From the IMG/VR virus record IMGVR_UViG_3300007351_000029, positions 1 to 41,056 of that record: 41,056 nucleotides of DNA. One strand, given 5' to 3'. Positions 18,528 to 26,748 of this stretch are shown in pieces. The notes beneath the pieces are model-generated. The model searched no databases. It had not been told where the DNA came from and worked only from the letters and a program-made list of their open reading frames with translations. This DNA comes from a virus. Position 1 is the first letter of the stretch; each line of letters opens with the position of its first letter. A program made the translations under genes and the position numbers.

Positions 18528-20471
18528 ATGCCCCGCAAGGAACTAATCCTTAGTGACGGCACCGAGTATCCCTTTATAATCCTCCCTACTGAAAATGGGG
18601 GTAAAGGGGTTACACTAACTCCACAACAATGGCAGCCAGGTCACCCAAGTGAGCCGTGGCGTATACCTCTTCATGAGTGGGGAGCTGGGTTAGGTAGGGA
18701 TAAGCTCAAAGGTGAAAAGACATACGCGGCCGCAAACGCTGACGTAAGTTTTGGTATGTTAGTTCCCCCACCATTACTTACCGAAGTAGTGGCCCCTGAG
18801 GCTGTCTGGGGCTACAGTAACGGCTACTATGGAGGCTTCCCCTATGGGGGTACCTCCTACCTTAGTTCCACCCCGGCTCCAAGATTTGTAGCTTCGGCCA
18901 AGCTTAACTCCAAAGAGTACTTTGTTGGTGGACGCTACTGCTACAGCATCGATGCAGCCTATAATTTAACCCTTGAAAAGGATTTCGGTAGTGACACCGA
19001 AGCCGTGGACATCAAGGTGTTCAAGGGTAACCTAGTTGTAGCGATGGGTGAGTCCACTAAGATATGGGAGTATACAGCTTCCACGGATACCTGGACTCAA
19101 GCCAGTGATAACGTGTTCGCTATTGCCTTAGGCGTAGTCGGGAATAAGCTCTACCGTGGCGAGTCTACGAATAAGCTTTCCAACTGCATCACCTCCCCCA
19201 GGACTCTATCTAGTTGGGTTCCCGCTAGCCCTAACCAGTACGCTGTTGGAGATGACACTTACGCTATCAAATCTATCGTCGAGTACGGTGGTGAGCCCTG
19301 GGTGGAAAAGAACGACGGCATCTATGCGCCTGATGAAGTAGCCGAGTTCAAGAATCAAACTCCCCAACTAAAGATTTGGCCTAATGGCTGTGACTGTAAG
19401 TCCCTGTTTACAGCTCGCGGCTACATATGGGCTGAGTCCAACAGTGGTCTCCTTCGTATCACCTACGGGGAGTCCTTTACAGTCGGCCCTGAAAAAACGG
19501 GTAAGCCTAACTTTCGCTTCCACACTCATGGTGGCGTCCAGTTTGGTGACGATATCTATCTACTTTGTAGTGATCGTGCAGATAGTGGTTCCACGGTTGT
19601 CATCAAGCTCCCCGCAGGTGATCCCCAGGTGGAGCCTGGAGTAGGTTACAAGTACCCCTACCATGAGTTAGTCCGACTTGGGAATATTGATGACGGTAGC
19701 TTCATCACTGTCACAAACGTCCCAGTACTTCCTACTGTCCTTATAGGACAAGGGGGAGTAATGTATTACTTCAAGTTAGGTCGTGGTGGAGGTCGCCACA
19801 TAGACGACAGCCTATATGCCTTTGGTACCACCTATGAGTTAGAAACTGGTGCTATTAACCCTGTAGGGGACCTGAGCGTAGAGTGTCATCTCCAGGGCAT
19901 TGAGGCCCTACTTGATGTAGACTCTAGTGAAAGTATCACACTACAGTACGCCCTAGAGGAGGGCTCCTATAACGATCTTCTTGATGACCAAGAGTCAGGT
20001 TCAGGCACAGCTGCTATCACTAACCTTAGTGGCTTCCAGCGAGTACGGCGCCTAGCCCCTACAACCGCCAAGGCCCAGTACTTTCGGTTCAAGCTCACTG
20101 GCACTCTAGACAGTGGTGTTGGAACTGACCGCCCTGAGTTACGTGAACTTTGGGCTTGGGGATATGCGCATCCAAGTACAGTCGATATAGTAACTATACA
20201 GCTTATCCTCGACCGGCGTTCAAGGCTACGTGGTTTACGGTTAGGACGAGATGTCAGTGAACAGCTTCGGCAACTTCGCAACTGGCGCAACCAGGGTACG
20301 ATACTAACTGCCACAATTCCTGACTATGAGGAATCCCGTACAACTAGATTCCAAATAGTGGACCTCAAGGAAGCCAACGCACAGGTCACTGATGAAAACA
20401 ATCAACACTGGGTAGATATAGTCGAGGTCAGTTTCCTCCGACTAGATTACGCAGGGGCATATGCAAGTTGA
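18528..20471 (+). CDS. Large beta-rich tail protein (propeller-like)
   Basis: 647 aa. Repeated 45-60-residue units across about 100-380 each end in a Trp- or Tyr-rich strand (YGGFPYGGTSYLSS, KIWEYTASTDTWTQ, QLKIWPNGCDCKSLF), suggesting a beta-propeller. The C-terminal 120 residues hold strands plus a basic helix with RRSRLRGLRLGRDVSEQLR. Proteins of this kind form tail tubes, nozzles or hubs of short-tailed phages and carry host-range functions. The stop lies 11 bases inside the next small gene. No signal peptide. Confidence 0.68.
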   Translation: MPRKELILSDGTEYPFIILPTENGGKGVTLTPQQWQPGHPSEPWRIPLHEWGAGLGRDKLKGEKTYAAANADVSFGMLVPPPLLTEVVAPEAVWGYSNGYYGGFPYGGTSYLSSTPAPRFVASAKLNSKEYFVGGRYCYSIDAAYNLTLEKDFGSDTEAVDIKVFKGNLVVAMGESTKIWEYTASTDTWTQASDNVFAIALGVVGNKLYRGESTNKLSNCITSPRTLSSWVPASPNQYAVGDDTYAIKSIVEYGGEPWVEKNDGIYAPDEVAEFKNQTPQLKIWPNGCDCKSLFTARGYIWAESNSGLLRITYGESFTVGPEKTGKPNFRFHTHGGVQFGDDIYLLCSDRADSGSTVVIKLPAGDPQVEPGVGYKYPYHELVRLGNIDDGSFITVTNVPVLPTVLIGQGGVMYYFKLGRGGGRHIDDSLYAFGTTYELETGAINPVGDLSVECHLQGIEALLDVDSSESITLQYALEEGSYNDLLDDQESGSGTAAITNLSGFQRVRRLAPTTAKAQYFRFKLTGTLDSGVGTDRPELRELWAWGYAHPSTVDIVTIQLILDRRSRLRGLRLGRDVSEQLRQLRNWRNQGTILTATIPDYEESRTTRFQIVDLKEANAQVTDENNQHWVDIVEVSFLRLDYAGAYAS

Positions 20472-20640
20472 TCGTGTGATGTCTAGAGCGGAGTTTGACC
20501 TATTACCAGCAACTAAGGAGCGCGAGTTCCTTTCAATTGGTGTGCGCGAGGCGGCGAGCACCCAAAATAAAGTATACATGTGTCTGGAGGACGCCGCTGG
20601 AACCTACTCATGGATTCTTGTAGTTGAAGGTACACCCTAG
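20461..20640 (+). CDS. Small late protein
   Basis: 59 aa, ATG at 20461, overlapping the upstream gene by 11 bases and ending immediately before the next ATG at 20641. The protein begins MQVDRVMSRAEFDLLP and ends with a strand-like SWILVVEGTP. It has a single Cys and no membrane segment. The tight packing on both sides supports real coding. It may be a tail or lysis accessory protein; function unknown. Confidence 0.6.
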   Translation: MQVDRVMSRAEFDLLPATKEREFLSIGVREAASTQNKVYMCLEDAAGTYSWILVVEGTP

Positions 20641-20895
20641 ATGGACGAATCACCTATTAACCTCCGCGACATACAGTCTCTGGAGGCTAAGATTGATGCG
20701 GGTTTCCTTGAAATAAAGCAAGACATCAAGGGCATCACATCACGGCAGGATATAGCCAACGGTAGGGTAACTAAGCTAGAGCTCCGCAACTCCTACATGA
20801 GTGGGGCTCTAGCTGTCCTCACTACGCTCTTCGCCGTCCCAGCCTTTATTGGTACTATCCTAGGTATCGTTATCATGATTAGAGGAGGGTTCTAG
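20641..20895 (+). CDS. XhlA-like membrane protein (putative holin partner)
   Basis: 84 aa. The N-terminal half is a soluble helical, probably coiled-coil, segment (NLRDIQSLEAKIDAGFLEIKQ). A basic patch and one long hydrophobic segment follow (about 56-80: ALAVLTTLFAVPAFIG and onward). This is the layout of XhlA-type proteins that help holins in many Gram-positive phages. It ends the late operon, away from the other lysis genes, and its last 36 bases overlap the 3' end of a gene on the other strand. A virion or exclusion role cannot be excluded. Confidence 0.6.
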   Translation: MDESPINLRDIQSLEAKIDAGFLEIKQDIKGITSRQDIANGRVTKLELRNSYMSGALAVLTTLFAVPAFIGTILGIVIMIRGGF

Positions 20896-21045
20896 CGTAT
20901 CCTTTGCTAGTCTTCTCTTATAAGCCGCATGATTTTTGCAGGCTCTACTACAATACTTTTGATTAGGAAGGGCCTTGGGAAAGCCCTCCTTTCCACACTC
21001 AGCACATTTTTCCCCTTGTTCTGAGTAGCGTCTATAGATAGCCAT
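20860..21045 (-). CDS. Small zinc-binding protein
   Basis: 61 aa, ATG with GAGGAG about nine bases upstream. It contains C-x2-C at residues 14-17 and YCSRACKNH at about 32-39, a treble-clef or HNH-like zinc-binding arrangement, followed by a basic tail (AAYKRRLAK). It is the last gene of the minus-strand arm and converges with the late operon, sharing 36 bases. It may bind nucleic acid. It lacks the His and Asn residues needed to call an HNH nuclease. Confidence 0.68.
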   Translation of the reverse strand: MAIYRRYSEQGEKCAECGKEGFPKALPNQKYCSRACKNHAAYKRRLAKDTLEPSSNHDNDT

Positions 21046-21094
21046 TTTGCCAGTCTCCTCAGTTTAATACGGGTTAGTGTGTGTCCATACCGGG

Positions 21095-21111
21095 ACGGGT
21101 GTAGAACCCGT
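21095..21111 (-). other. Hairpin upstream of zinc-protein gene
   Basis: ACGGGT, a five-base loop, ACCCGT: a 6-bp stem in the 136-base gap between the polymerase gene and the last minus-strand gene. Short copies of ACCCGTG around it make a small repeated patch. It could be part of a terminator/leader region that makes the last gene independent of the polymerase. Confidence 0.4.
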
Positions 21112-21150
21112 GGAAACCCGTGACAATCCCATATCAAAGCCGTATCAAAA

Positions 21151-21168
21151 TGGGGTTCCGCCACCCCA
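21151..21168 (-). terminator. Terminator-like hairpin after DNA polymerase gene
   Basis: On the minus strand: TGGGGT, loop GGCGGA, ACCCCA, followed by TTTTGATA. A six-pair GC-rich stem with a short T-run 14 bases after the polymerase stop fits a weak intrinsic terminator. It could end or thin the long replication operon before the small zinc-protein gene. Confidence 0.5.
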
Positions 21169-21181
21169 CATCGACACCAAC

Positions 21182-22945
21182 CTACTTTACCCACCTTGGT
21201 CCACGCTTGACCTCAAAAGGTGTTTCTAGTTCAGGGTGAATATGATGGAGTTCCTCAGGAACGTCTACCGCTCCGTCCCAGAGGTACTCGTCATGTACCT
21301 GCAGCCTCACGGGCATCTGCCATTCGAACAGCATATTCATGCCGCGCTTGTTAATCGAGGCCGCGCTAGCCTGTACTGGAAAGTTTACCTGAGTACGCCT
21401 AATATGATTCATTAGGGATTTAAACTTCCAACTATTCCCATCAGCCATTTCCCACACTTCAGCGTCAGTAGGTATCCGCATACGCCTACCGTAGATGTCC
21501 TCGACATAGGGGAAGCGATGAGAGTACATGTGGTCCATCCAGTCGCGCCCTGTGGGGTAGAGGTTCAACCAGTCGAGTCTCGCCCTAGTTGCTACATCAA
21601 GGGGCAGCCCACAACGCTCACTCAAGGTCTTTGCCTCCCCATAGTAAATCATGGCAAAGTTAAAAGTCTTTGCCAACTTCCTAGCTCCATTATAGTCTAG
21701 CCCTGGCACATAGGGCATGATTACTTTTTCAGTAGTGTCCTGATGGATATCCTCCCCATTGGCATACTTGGCCAGCATCCGAGGTTCCTTTGTTATATAG
21801 GCAAAGGCCCTCATCTCAATCTGGCTCATATCAGCCCAGGTGTATACGCCAGTGTCAGGCTTGAACACTAGCCTCATCTCAGGTGGAACATTCTGTAGGT
21901 TGCGGTCGAAGCTGCCTAACCTACCTGTACTGAGGTCTAACCTAAAGTGTGTGTAAGCCCTATCCCTACTTCGCCAGGGTACAATGTAGGTGGAGAGTAG
22001 TTTCGACAGACTTCTATACTCAAGTGCATCCCTGGCCAGCTCATCATCAATCTTAACTAGGAACTCTTTACCGCTCCTCAACGCCTTACGGGATTTGTTC
22101 AGTGGCAGTATATGTCCACGGGAGGCCAGCATAAAACCTACCTGCTGAGTGCTACCTATATTGAACCCGTATTCGAACTCGTACTTTTCCTTCAGCTCCC
22201 GTACCTGAGTGGACAGCCTCACGAACTGTCTATCAACCTCTTCTTTGTCTAACCCTAGCCCAATAGTTTCCATCTGCTTAAGGTTAGACCAAAGCTCAAT
22301 GTCAGTTGTATAGCAGTCCCATACCTGAGGTAGAGCAATAGCTAGTGGCTGAAAGTACTCATATGCTTGCCAAGTGTTAAGTACATCATTTAGACATTTC
22401 CTAGCTGTCTCCAGCCAGGGCACGTCTAACATGTTTACCTTTTTCTTACCCATTCTAGTACGGGCATCGTTGAGCAAGTCACTAATAGCAAACATATCCT
22501 CACGTTCGAGGTATTCCTCAGCCACAGTCTCAAGTCCCACTTTGTGCCCACTCACATGGGCCATAAGTGCCGTGTCCTCTACATTAGTTACATCAGGCCA
22601 GGGTAGCTCTTCATCAAAGGCTAGTTTCCTTAATGCCCCTATGTCAAAGTTAGCATTATGGTAGATCTTAGTCAATCTACTATCACTCAACAGTGACATA
22701 AAGAAGGGCAATTCTTCACACTCTACAGGAACAGTTGGACAGTAGTAGGCCTCATCGCCGCTAATACTTACCCCAATACCCAGGGTAATAAGATTGACTG
22801 TACTCACTGTCTCTACATCAGCAGTAATGATACCACTTTCATAAGGCCTCTCATAAAGCCTCTCCAGCAGTACGTCATCGTCCTCATTACTTGGCCCCAT
22901 GTAGACGATGTTGTTGTAGAGCAACCTCAATACTCGGTCAGCCAT
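21182..22945 (-). CDS. Family A DNA polymerase with 3'-5' exonuclease
   Basis: 587 aa, replicative polymerase. Exonuclease motif I is D43-x-E45 (DVET), motif II is HNANFD (D101), and a later D-rich helix supplies motif III. Polymerase motif A is DMSQIEMR (D372), motif B is the RKLAKTFNFAMIYYG region with its Lys and Tyr, and motif C is HDE at 551-553. No 5'-3' exonuclease domain is present, so this is the compact phage type. The ATG overlaps the methyltransferase stop by 8 bases. A terminator-like hairpin follows. All catalytic residues I can check are in place. Confidence 0.93.
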   Translation of the reverse strand: MADRVLRLLYNNIVYMGPSNEDDDVLLERLYERPYESGIITADVETVSTVNLITLGIGVSISGDEAYYCPTVPVECEELPFFMSLLSDSRLTKIYHNANFDIGALRKLAFDEELPWPDVTNVEDTALMAHVSGHKVGLETVAEEYLEREDMFAISDLLNDARTRMGKKKVNMLDVPWLETARKCLNDVLNTWQAYEYFQPLAIALPQVWDCYTTDIELWSNLKQMETIGLGLDKEEVDRQFVRLSTQVRELKEKYEFEYGFNIGSTQQVGFMLASRGHILPLNKSRKALRSGKEFLVKIDDELARDALEYRSLSKLLSTYIVPWRSRDRAYTHFRLDLSTGRLGSFDRNLQNVPPEMRLVFKPDTGVYTWADMSQIEMRAFAYITKEPRMLAKYANGEDIHQDTTEKVIMPYVPGLDYNGARKLAKTFNFAMIYYGEAKTLSERCGLPLDVATRARLDWLNLYPTGRDWMDHMYSHRFPYVEDIYGRRMRIPTDAEVWEMADGNSWKFKSLMNHIRRTQVNFPVQASAASINKRGMNMLFEWQMPVRLQVHDEYLWDGAVDVPEELHHIHPELETPFEVKRGPRWVK

Positions 22946-23768
22946 TGGAAAGTTTCTTAAAGGTCAGTATATCCTCTTCGTTAATAACAAGCGCCCCACG
23001 CTGCTCATTAATCCTAGCTTGAAAGCTCCCCGGTGCGTCCCAACGGGCCCAGTTGTATAGCGTAAACCCGTTATCTACCATGGCCTTAATAATGGAGTTA
23101 GCCAGGAGAACCCTCTTCCCAGCCCTACTCCTGTCACGATGGGTGATAGTGACAGTACCACCAGCCCTAACACTATGCCCCACCTTAACATAGAGCCGCT
23201 CCATCATTTGTCTATAAGTGAACTCTGGCATCCGCCCCAGGTTCTGCATGGAGCCTACATATAGGTCGCCGCTTTCCTGGATATCCTCATTTAGGGCTCC
23301 ACCCTTAGACTTATCCAAGTCGTTAGCGTAAGGAGGGCTAAAGTACATGTGGTCACAAGGGATAGGTAGAACCAGCTTGTTGTCACCATGTACCAGATTA
23401 AGGTTACCCCATTGAGAACGATCAAGAAAGTAAGGATGAATCCTAGGAGCCTCGAAAGCAGGGTCAGTCCATACTTCATCCCGCATTTTCTTTTGGGTAG
23501 CATGGAAGAAATCCTCAATTTCCACCAGTGTCACATTGCGCCCCATCAGAGCACCAATGCCAGTAGTGCCACTCCCACCGAAGCAGTCCACCAAGTGGTC
23601 GCCAGGTTCAGTGAACGTCTTGATGATTTCTAGCATCAGGTACATGTTAGCCTTAGCCGGATGCTTCATTACCTCTTCAGGCTGTACCTGACGCCTCAAG
23701 GTGGTATCACGAGGGAACTTAATCAGCCCCTCATCAGTGCGCTCAAAGTCAGGTGCAAAGTTAAGCAT
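22938..23768 (-). CDS. DNA methyltransferase (N6-adenine or N4-cytosine type)
   Basis: 276 aa. The AdoMet-binding motif I is DCFGGSGTTG at 61-70, and the catalytic motif IV is SPPY at 144-147. A motif X-like segment (HPAKANMYLMLEII) precedes motif I, giving the order X-I-IV. Motif IV of the (N/D/S)PP(Y/F) type means amino-group methylation. No matching restriction enzyme is encoded nearby, so it probably protects phage DNA from host enzymes or marks it. It lies between the XPF-like nuclease and polymerase genes and overlaps both. Confidence 0.88.
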   Translation of the reverse strand: MLNFAPDFERTDEGLIKFPRDTTLRRQVQPEEVMKHPAKANMYLMLEIIKTFTEPGDHLVDCFGGSGTTGIGALMGRNVTLVEIEDFFHATQKKMRDEVWTDPAFEAPRIHPYFLDRSQWGNLNLVHGDNKLVLPIPCDHMYFSPPYANDLDKSKGGALNEDIQESGDLYVGSMQNLGRMPEFTYRQMMERLYVKVGHSVRAGGTVTITHRDRSRAGKRVLLANSIIKAMVDNGFTLYNWARWDAPGSFQARINEQRGALVINEEDILTFKKLSNG

Positions 23769-24498
23769 ATGGACTCCCTAGACGTCTACAAAAGTCTCTC
23801 GCTAGTGTTGGCCCAATACCTTCAACTTCCATGAAGTCCTGCGGTCGTGCCGTCACTAACGAATAGATAGTGGGAAACTTTTTCTTCAGTGCCAGCGCCC
23901 TAGTCTCCCCAACTCCATCTAGCATCCTCATCATAATCAGCACCACAGGGTCAGGGTTAAAGTCAGTAATAGCAATGTGCCTTTTAAGTGTTTTGTGGTC
24001 TTCCTTTTGATCACTGCCAAACATAGCCGTCACAGCAGTTGCGCTTGACCATCTATCCATAGTGGGGATAACAGTGATATAGTGGCTCATCTGATATAGC
24101 CACGCATACACTCCCCTTAAGTCCTGGTTAAACAGCTGCCCACCTACCCACACTCCATTACGTGTAGGCCTCAGTACCTCAACCCGTCTACTCCCCACAC
24201 TATGTGCCATGCCCTCGAGTAGTAGTACATGCTCAGCCAGTGGAAACGCTCGAAGGTGACGCAGCATTTGCTCTTCCACCTTGTCCACGCTTTGCAGCAC
24301 CTCACCCCAAGTTTTACGCTCTATTTCCTTTTGTGTATCGTCGAGCTTAATATAGGCATAATCACTATGCCCATTAACATTCAGCGGGTCTATCCTAAAG
24401 TGTTCCCCGACAGCCTGCCCTAGTCCCTGAAACATCTCATGGGGCTCATTGCTATCGGCGTGCAGGACGCCTTTTTGGAGCTCTAGCAAGTAAGTCAT
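23761..24498 (-). CDS. XPF/ERCC4-like nuclease with helix-hairpin-helix domain
   Basis: 245 aa. The N-terminal half resembles the ERCC4 nuclease: an early acidic residue in HADSNEP, then the ERK motif at 60-62 (EIERKTWGEVLQS). The C-terminal 55 residues hold a tandem helix-hairpin-helix of the XPF/UvrC type (LDGVGETRALALKKKFP and VEGIGPTLARDFC), which binds branched DNA. It likely cuts forks or flaps during replication or recombination. It overlaps its neighbours by 8 and 47 bases. A Mus81- or ComM-like role cannot be separated by eye. Confidence 0.82.
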   Translation of the reverse strand: MTYLLELQKGVLHADSNEPHEMFQGLGQAVGEHFRIDPLNVNGHSDYAYIKLDDTQKEIERKTWGEVLQSVDKVEEQMLRHLRAFPLAEHVLLLEGMAHSVGSRRVEVLRPTRNGVWVGGQLFNQDLRGVYAWLYQMSHYITVIPTMDRWSSATAVTAMFGSDQKEDHKTLKRHIAITDFNPDPVVLIMMRMLDGVGETRALALKKKFPTIYSLVTARPQDFMEVEGIGPTLARDFCRRLGSPYA

Positions 24499-24685
24499 CC
24501 AAACATACTATGAGTTGTCCGTTAGGTAAGTGATACCGCCTATTGTCAGGTATTCGCTCAGCCCATCTATATGCAGTTCTAGGCATAATGTCCAGTAACT
24601 CCGCGCAGCCTGGAATAGTATACATTCCAGCCTCACACCCAAAGTCCTCACTTGGGGGTGGATAGTACCGTCTAGGTTGAGCCAT
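24452..24685 (-). CDS. MerR-like helix-turn-helix DNA-binding protein
   Basis: 77 aa. The core YTIPGCAELLDIMPRTAYRW is an excisionase/MerR-type helix-turn-helix, followed by a wing and a basic C-terminus (PKRRPARR). It may regulate replication genes or act at a DNA site in replication. Excisionase is a common name for this fold, but no integrase is present. It overlaps the MazG-like gene by 14 bases and the nuclease gene by 47 bases, so translation is coupled. Confidence 0.72.
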   Translation of the reverse strand: MAQPRRYYPPPSEDFGCEAGMYTIPGCAELLDIMPRTAYRWAERIPDNRRYHLPNGQLIVCLDDLLARAPKRRPARR

Positions 24686-25046
24686 AGAACAGCACCCCCC
24701 TCAGGTCGGGCGGCTGATAGTCAGCCCCCTTTTGAATCTTACCCTCAGGTGTGGGCTGTTTAGTCATGTTACTCTTGCATACAGCCTGGAAGGCTAAGTC
24801 AAGGTCAATACCTACCCGTTGTGCTAATCCATAACAGGTAAACACCTCATCGGCAAGTTCTTTAGCTAGATGTAGTCTTGCTTCCTCACTGGCATAGTTA
24901 TTGGCCATAACTTCCTCCAGCGCCTCATCCACTTCTCTACGTTCTTCATCAAGGAAAGCTTTGCGGTCCCTCAATCCGTGGTCTAGTCCACCTAACTTAA
25001 GATAAAAACTTTGCACTTCATGTTGATATAGCATTGGGAATATCAT
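24672..25046 (-). CDS. MazG-like nucleotide pyrophosphohydrolase
   Basis: 124 aa from ATG 25046. An in-frame TTG at 25067 would add 7 residues. The metal-binding pattern of all-alpha NTP pyrophosphatases is visible: E34-E35-x2-E38 in LDEERREVDEAL, then E63-x2-D66-E67 in AKELADEVF, then the closing GADYQPPDLRGVL. Such enzymes hydrolyse NTP or dNTP to NMP. In phages they may adjust nucleotide pools or remove alarmones. It lies in the replication operon beside a TSCPD-domain protein, which also concerns nucleotides. Confidence 0.82.
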   Translation of the reverse strand: MIFPMLYQHEVQSFYLKLGGLDHGLRDRKAFLDEERREVDEALEEVMANNYASEEARLHLAKELADEVFTCYGLAQRVGIDLDLAFQAVCKSNMTKQPTPEGKIQKGADYQPPDLRGVLFYGST

Positions 25047-25050
25047 TCTG

Positions 25051-25929
25051 TCACTTTGCTCGTTCAAGGACTCGTTCTAGTTCAGGCCTCATCCCGAGGC
25101 TGCCGTGAATCTGATTAATCATCATGTTCCACTCCATACCAGCCAGAGGCGTCCCTTCCAAGTCTAAATTAAAGCCACACTTAACATACTTGGCAGTAAT
25201 GTTAGCCCCAGTCTTGTACGTCTGGATACCTACGTCCCAGAGCCTTTCCGGGTCAACACTGCCCTCATTGATAACACGCTTACCAGTCAGCCTTGACTCA
25301 ATAATACCGTCCCTATTGGGAGTATCTACACGCTCGTCAGTCAAGTGGTGAACTGTTACCAAGTTCTTATTAATGCCCTTGAACATGGTATAAATAGTGC
25401 GGATAGTGTCGTTAGGGTGCCCCCACTCGATTTGGATAAGCTGCTTGCGGAGCTTACTCTCATCCTTATTCCCTACCAACTGCTTCTCTTGTAACTCCTG
25501 CAAATAGGCATCCGCTTTAATACGCCTCGCCAGCGTCACTGTATCTAGTACACAGGAGCGAACAGTCTCATCCTCTACAACTCTGCCCAACAGCACCATT
25601 GCCTTCGACCAAAGCTCACTATTCCCGAACACTCTATTAGAGTCCATTTGAATAGGTTGTGGGAGTTCAAACACCTGAATGTCCAGCTCATTATCCCACT
25701 GCCCTAATACTTCAGCCTTGAACTTTGCCGGTTCAGTGCTAGGGTTGAATAGAGACTTCTTATAGGGAACAATCCCTATCTTCTTTTCTTTAAACAAGGC
25801 ATCATACTGTTTCCCAAACAGTGCCCGGTCAGCCCCTAGGTCGAAGCTCAGCCCCACCACCCTCCCTGGGGCCGTATAGGCCATAGTGGTCTTTGCAGTA
25901 GCCGGTTCACCCTGAATGCCTAGAATCAA
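25051..25929 (-). CDS. Sak4-like RecA-family ATPase
   Basis: 292 aa, TTG start that overlaps the stop of the upstream gene. Walker A is at residues 7-15 (GEPATAKTT). Walker B-like residues lie in CVLDTVTLARR, and a sensor-like strand NLVTVHHLTDERV follows. The length and order match the AAA_24/Sak4 group, phage recombination ATPases that load with SSB and anneal single strands. It lies with Cas4-like and XPF-like nucleases, a plausible recombination set. Other phage P-loop ATPases of this group act in replication, so the exact role is open. Confidence 0.78.
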   Translation of the reverse strand: MILGIQGEPATAKTTMAYTAPGRVVGLSFDLGADRALFGKQYDALFKEKKIGIVPYKKSLFNPSTEPAKFKAEVLGQWDNELDIQVFELPQPIQMDSNRVFGNSELWSKAMVLLGRVVEDETVRSCVLDTVTLARRIKADAYLQELQEKQLVGNKDESKLRKQLIQIEWGHPNDTIRTIYTMFKGINKNLVTVHHLTDERVDTPNRDGIIESRLTGKRVINEGSVDPERLWDVGIQTYKTGANITAKYVKCGFNLDLEGTPLAGMEWNMMINQIHGSLGMRPELERVLERAK

Positions 25930-26120
25930 AACAAGTCTCCCTTACAAGTCAGACACCCCATTACTCCATGCGGAGAACAGGTAGCGTTGTCTAAAAACTC
26001 ATCCCCTGTCATCATCTCCATCGACTGCCATTGCGTCTCCAAGATGTGGTAATCCTCCGGGCTGTCGGCTATCAAGTCCATCACTGCCCACATTCCCTCG
26101 TAGTCCAGGGCCACCTGCAC
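25926..26120 (-). CDS. Small Cys-containing protein, out of frame with TSCPD gene
   Basis: 64 aa from GTG 26120, with GAGGG about seven bases upstream. A later GTG at 26114 and an ATG at 26093 are alternatives. The protein reads well (YEGMWAVMDLIADSPEDYHI) and ends with CSPHGVMGCLTCKG, a zinc-ribbon-like or thiol pair. Its stop overlaps the TTG start of the Sak4-like gene, which supports real translation. It runs through the last 122 bases of the TSCPD gene in another frame. It is either an overlapping gene or the frameshifted tail of the TSCPD protein. Confidence 0.55.
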   Translation of the reverse strand: MQVALDYEGMWAVMDLIADSPEDYHILETQWQSMEMMTGDEFLDNATCSPHGVMGCLTCKGDLF

Positions 26121-26502
26121 CTTTGCCCTCAAGGTAGTCAATCTCAATCCTACGGACGATATAATCAAAGACGGAGGAACAGCTTCTAATCTCTGGGTCA
26201 GTGGTGATTCCGTTAGGTTCAAAGATGGTGTTCTTGTAGCTGTCAATGATTTCCTGCAGCGGTGTCCCGTACTGAATTGCAATAGACACCATCTTAGCAA
26301 AGCCCTCCATGACGCCTCGAAGGGTAGTACCTGTCTTAGCTTGCGTAAGAAATATCTCTCCAAGTGACCCATCAGGGTACTCCCCAAAGATGATGTATAG
26401 ACTAGGGGCACCTCCAATTTTTACTTTTCGGCTATGCCCTGAACGACGCCCAGGAAGTGGGTTCCGTTCACCTCGTTGAAAAGGGATCAGTGTATCTGAC
26501 AT
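25999..26502 (-). CDS. Orphan TSCPD-domain protein (class II ribonucleotide reductase C-terminal type)
   Basis: 167 aa. Residues about 30-125 match the TSCPD domain found at the C-terminus of vitamin B12-dependent ribonucleotide reductases: GSLGEIFL, then LRGVMEGFAKMVSIAIQYG, then FEPNGITTDPEIRS and a final FDYIVRR. No reductase catalytic domain is in the window. It may act with the host enzyme or regulate it. The last 43 residues are Gly/Asp/Pro-rich and unlike a folded domain. They lie where the frame of the next gene reads better, so the true C-terminus is uncertain. Confidence 0.8.
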   Translation of the reverse strand: MSDTLIPFQRGERNPLPGRRSGHSRKVKIGGAPSLYIIFGEYPDGSLGEIFLTQAKTGTTLRGVMEGFAKMVSIAIQYGTPLQEIIDSYKNTIFEPNGITTDPEIRSCSSVFDYIVRRIEIDYLEGKGAGGPGLRGNVGSDGLDSRQPGGLPHLGDAMAVDGDDDRG

Positions 26503-26675
26503 TCATCATTCCTCACACTATGAAAAACCCAACGCCCCCTGTTTTTGAAGTAGTGTAGAAATCTGAACTGCTCACTTTGTGAGGCTTTATGCCAAGAGGC
26601 CCCACAAGTGTCGCAGGTATAGATATGGAAAGCTAATTCATACCCGCCCTCAGCTAAACAACAGGGGCACTGCAT
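26487..26675 (-). CDS. Small zinc-ribbon protein
   Basis: 62 aa, ATG after GGAAG. It carries CPCC at residues 3-6 and CDTC at 21-24, a four-Cys zinc ribbon, then an aromatic and basic segment (FRFLHYFKNRGRW). It overlaps the TSCPD gene by 16 bases and follows the 23-aa membrane peptide by a single base. Such ribbons often bind nucleic acid or serve as adaptors. Function unknown. Confidence 0.7.
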   Translation of the reverse strand: MQCPCCLAEGGYELAFHIYTCDTCGASWHKASQSEQFRFLHYFKNRGRWVFHSVRNDECQIH

Positions 26676-26676
26676 G

Positions 26677-26748
26677 TTACTTCCACATCAGGTAAACAAC
26701 TACAGACCCTAATACTAGTACCGTAAATACAGTTAGCCAGGGTTCCAT
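26677..26748 (-). CDS. 23-aa membrane micropeptide
   Basis: ATG at 26748 overlaps the stop of the Cas4-like gene (TAATG), and the stop lies one base before the next ATG. The peptide has a short polar start (MEPW), one hydrophobic segment (LTVFTVLVLGSVVVYLMW) and a terminal Lys, so a single membrane helix. The exact fit between two coupled genes argues for real translation despite its size. Role unknown; it may place or modulate the neighbouring proteins at the membrane. Confidence 0.55.
   Translation of the reverse strand: MEPWLTVFTVLVLGSVVVYLMWK

Noticed and set aside
20907-21194. 95-aa minus-strand frame with a GTG start near the polymerase stop
   Set aside because: It overlaps the better small zinc-protein gene (which has a clear GAGGAG site) in another frame, and it crosses a terminator-like hairpin.
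24452-24685. Excisionase and lysogeny module
   Set aside because: The HTH resembles excisionase, but no integrase, attachment site or repressor/Cro pair is visible.
25926-26417. Full 163-aa minus-strand frame starting at ATG 26417
   Set aside because: Its first 99 codons are a shadow of the TSCPD gene. Only the last 64 codons (from GTG 26120) are credible.
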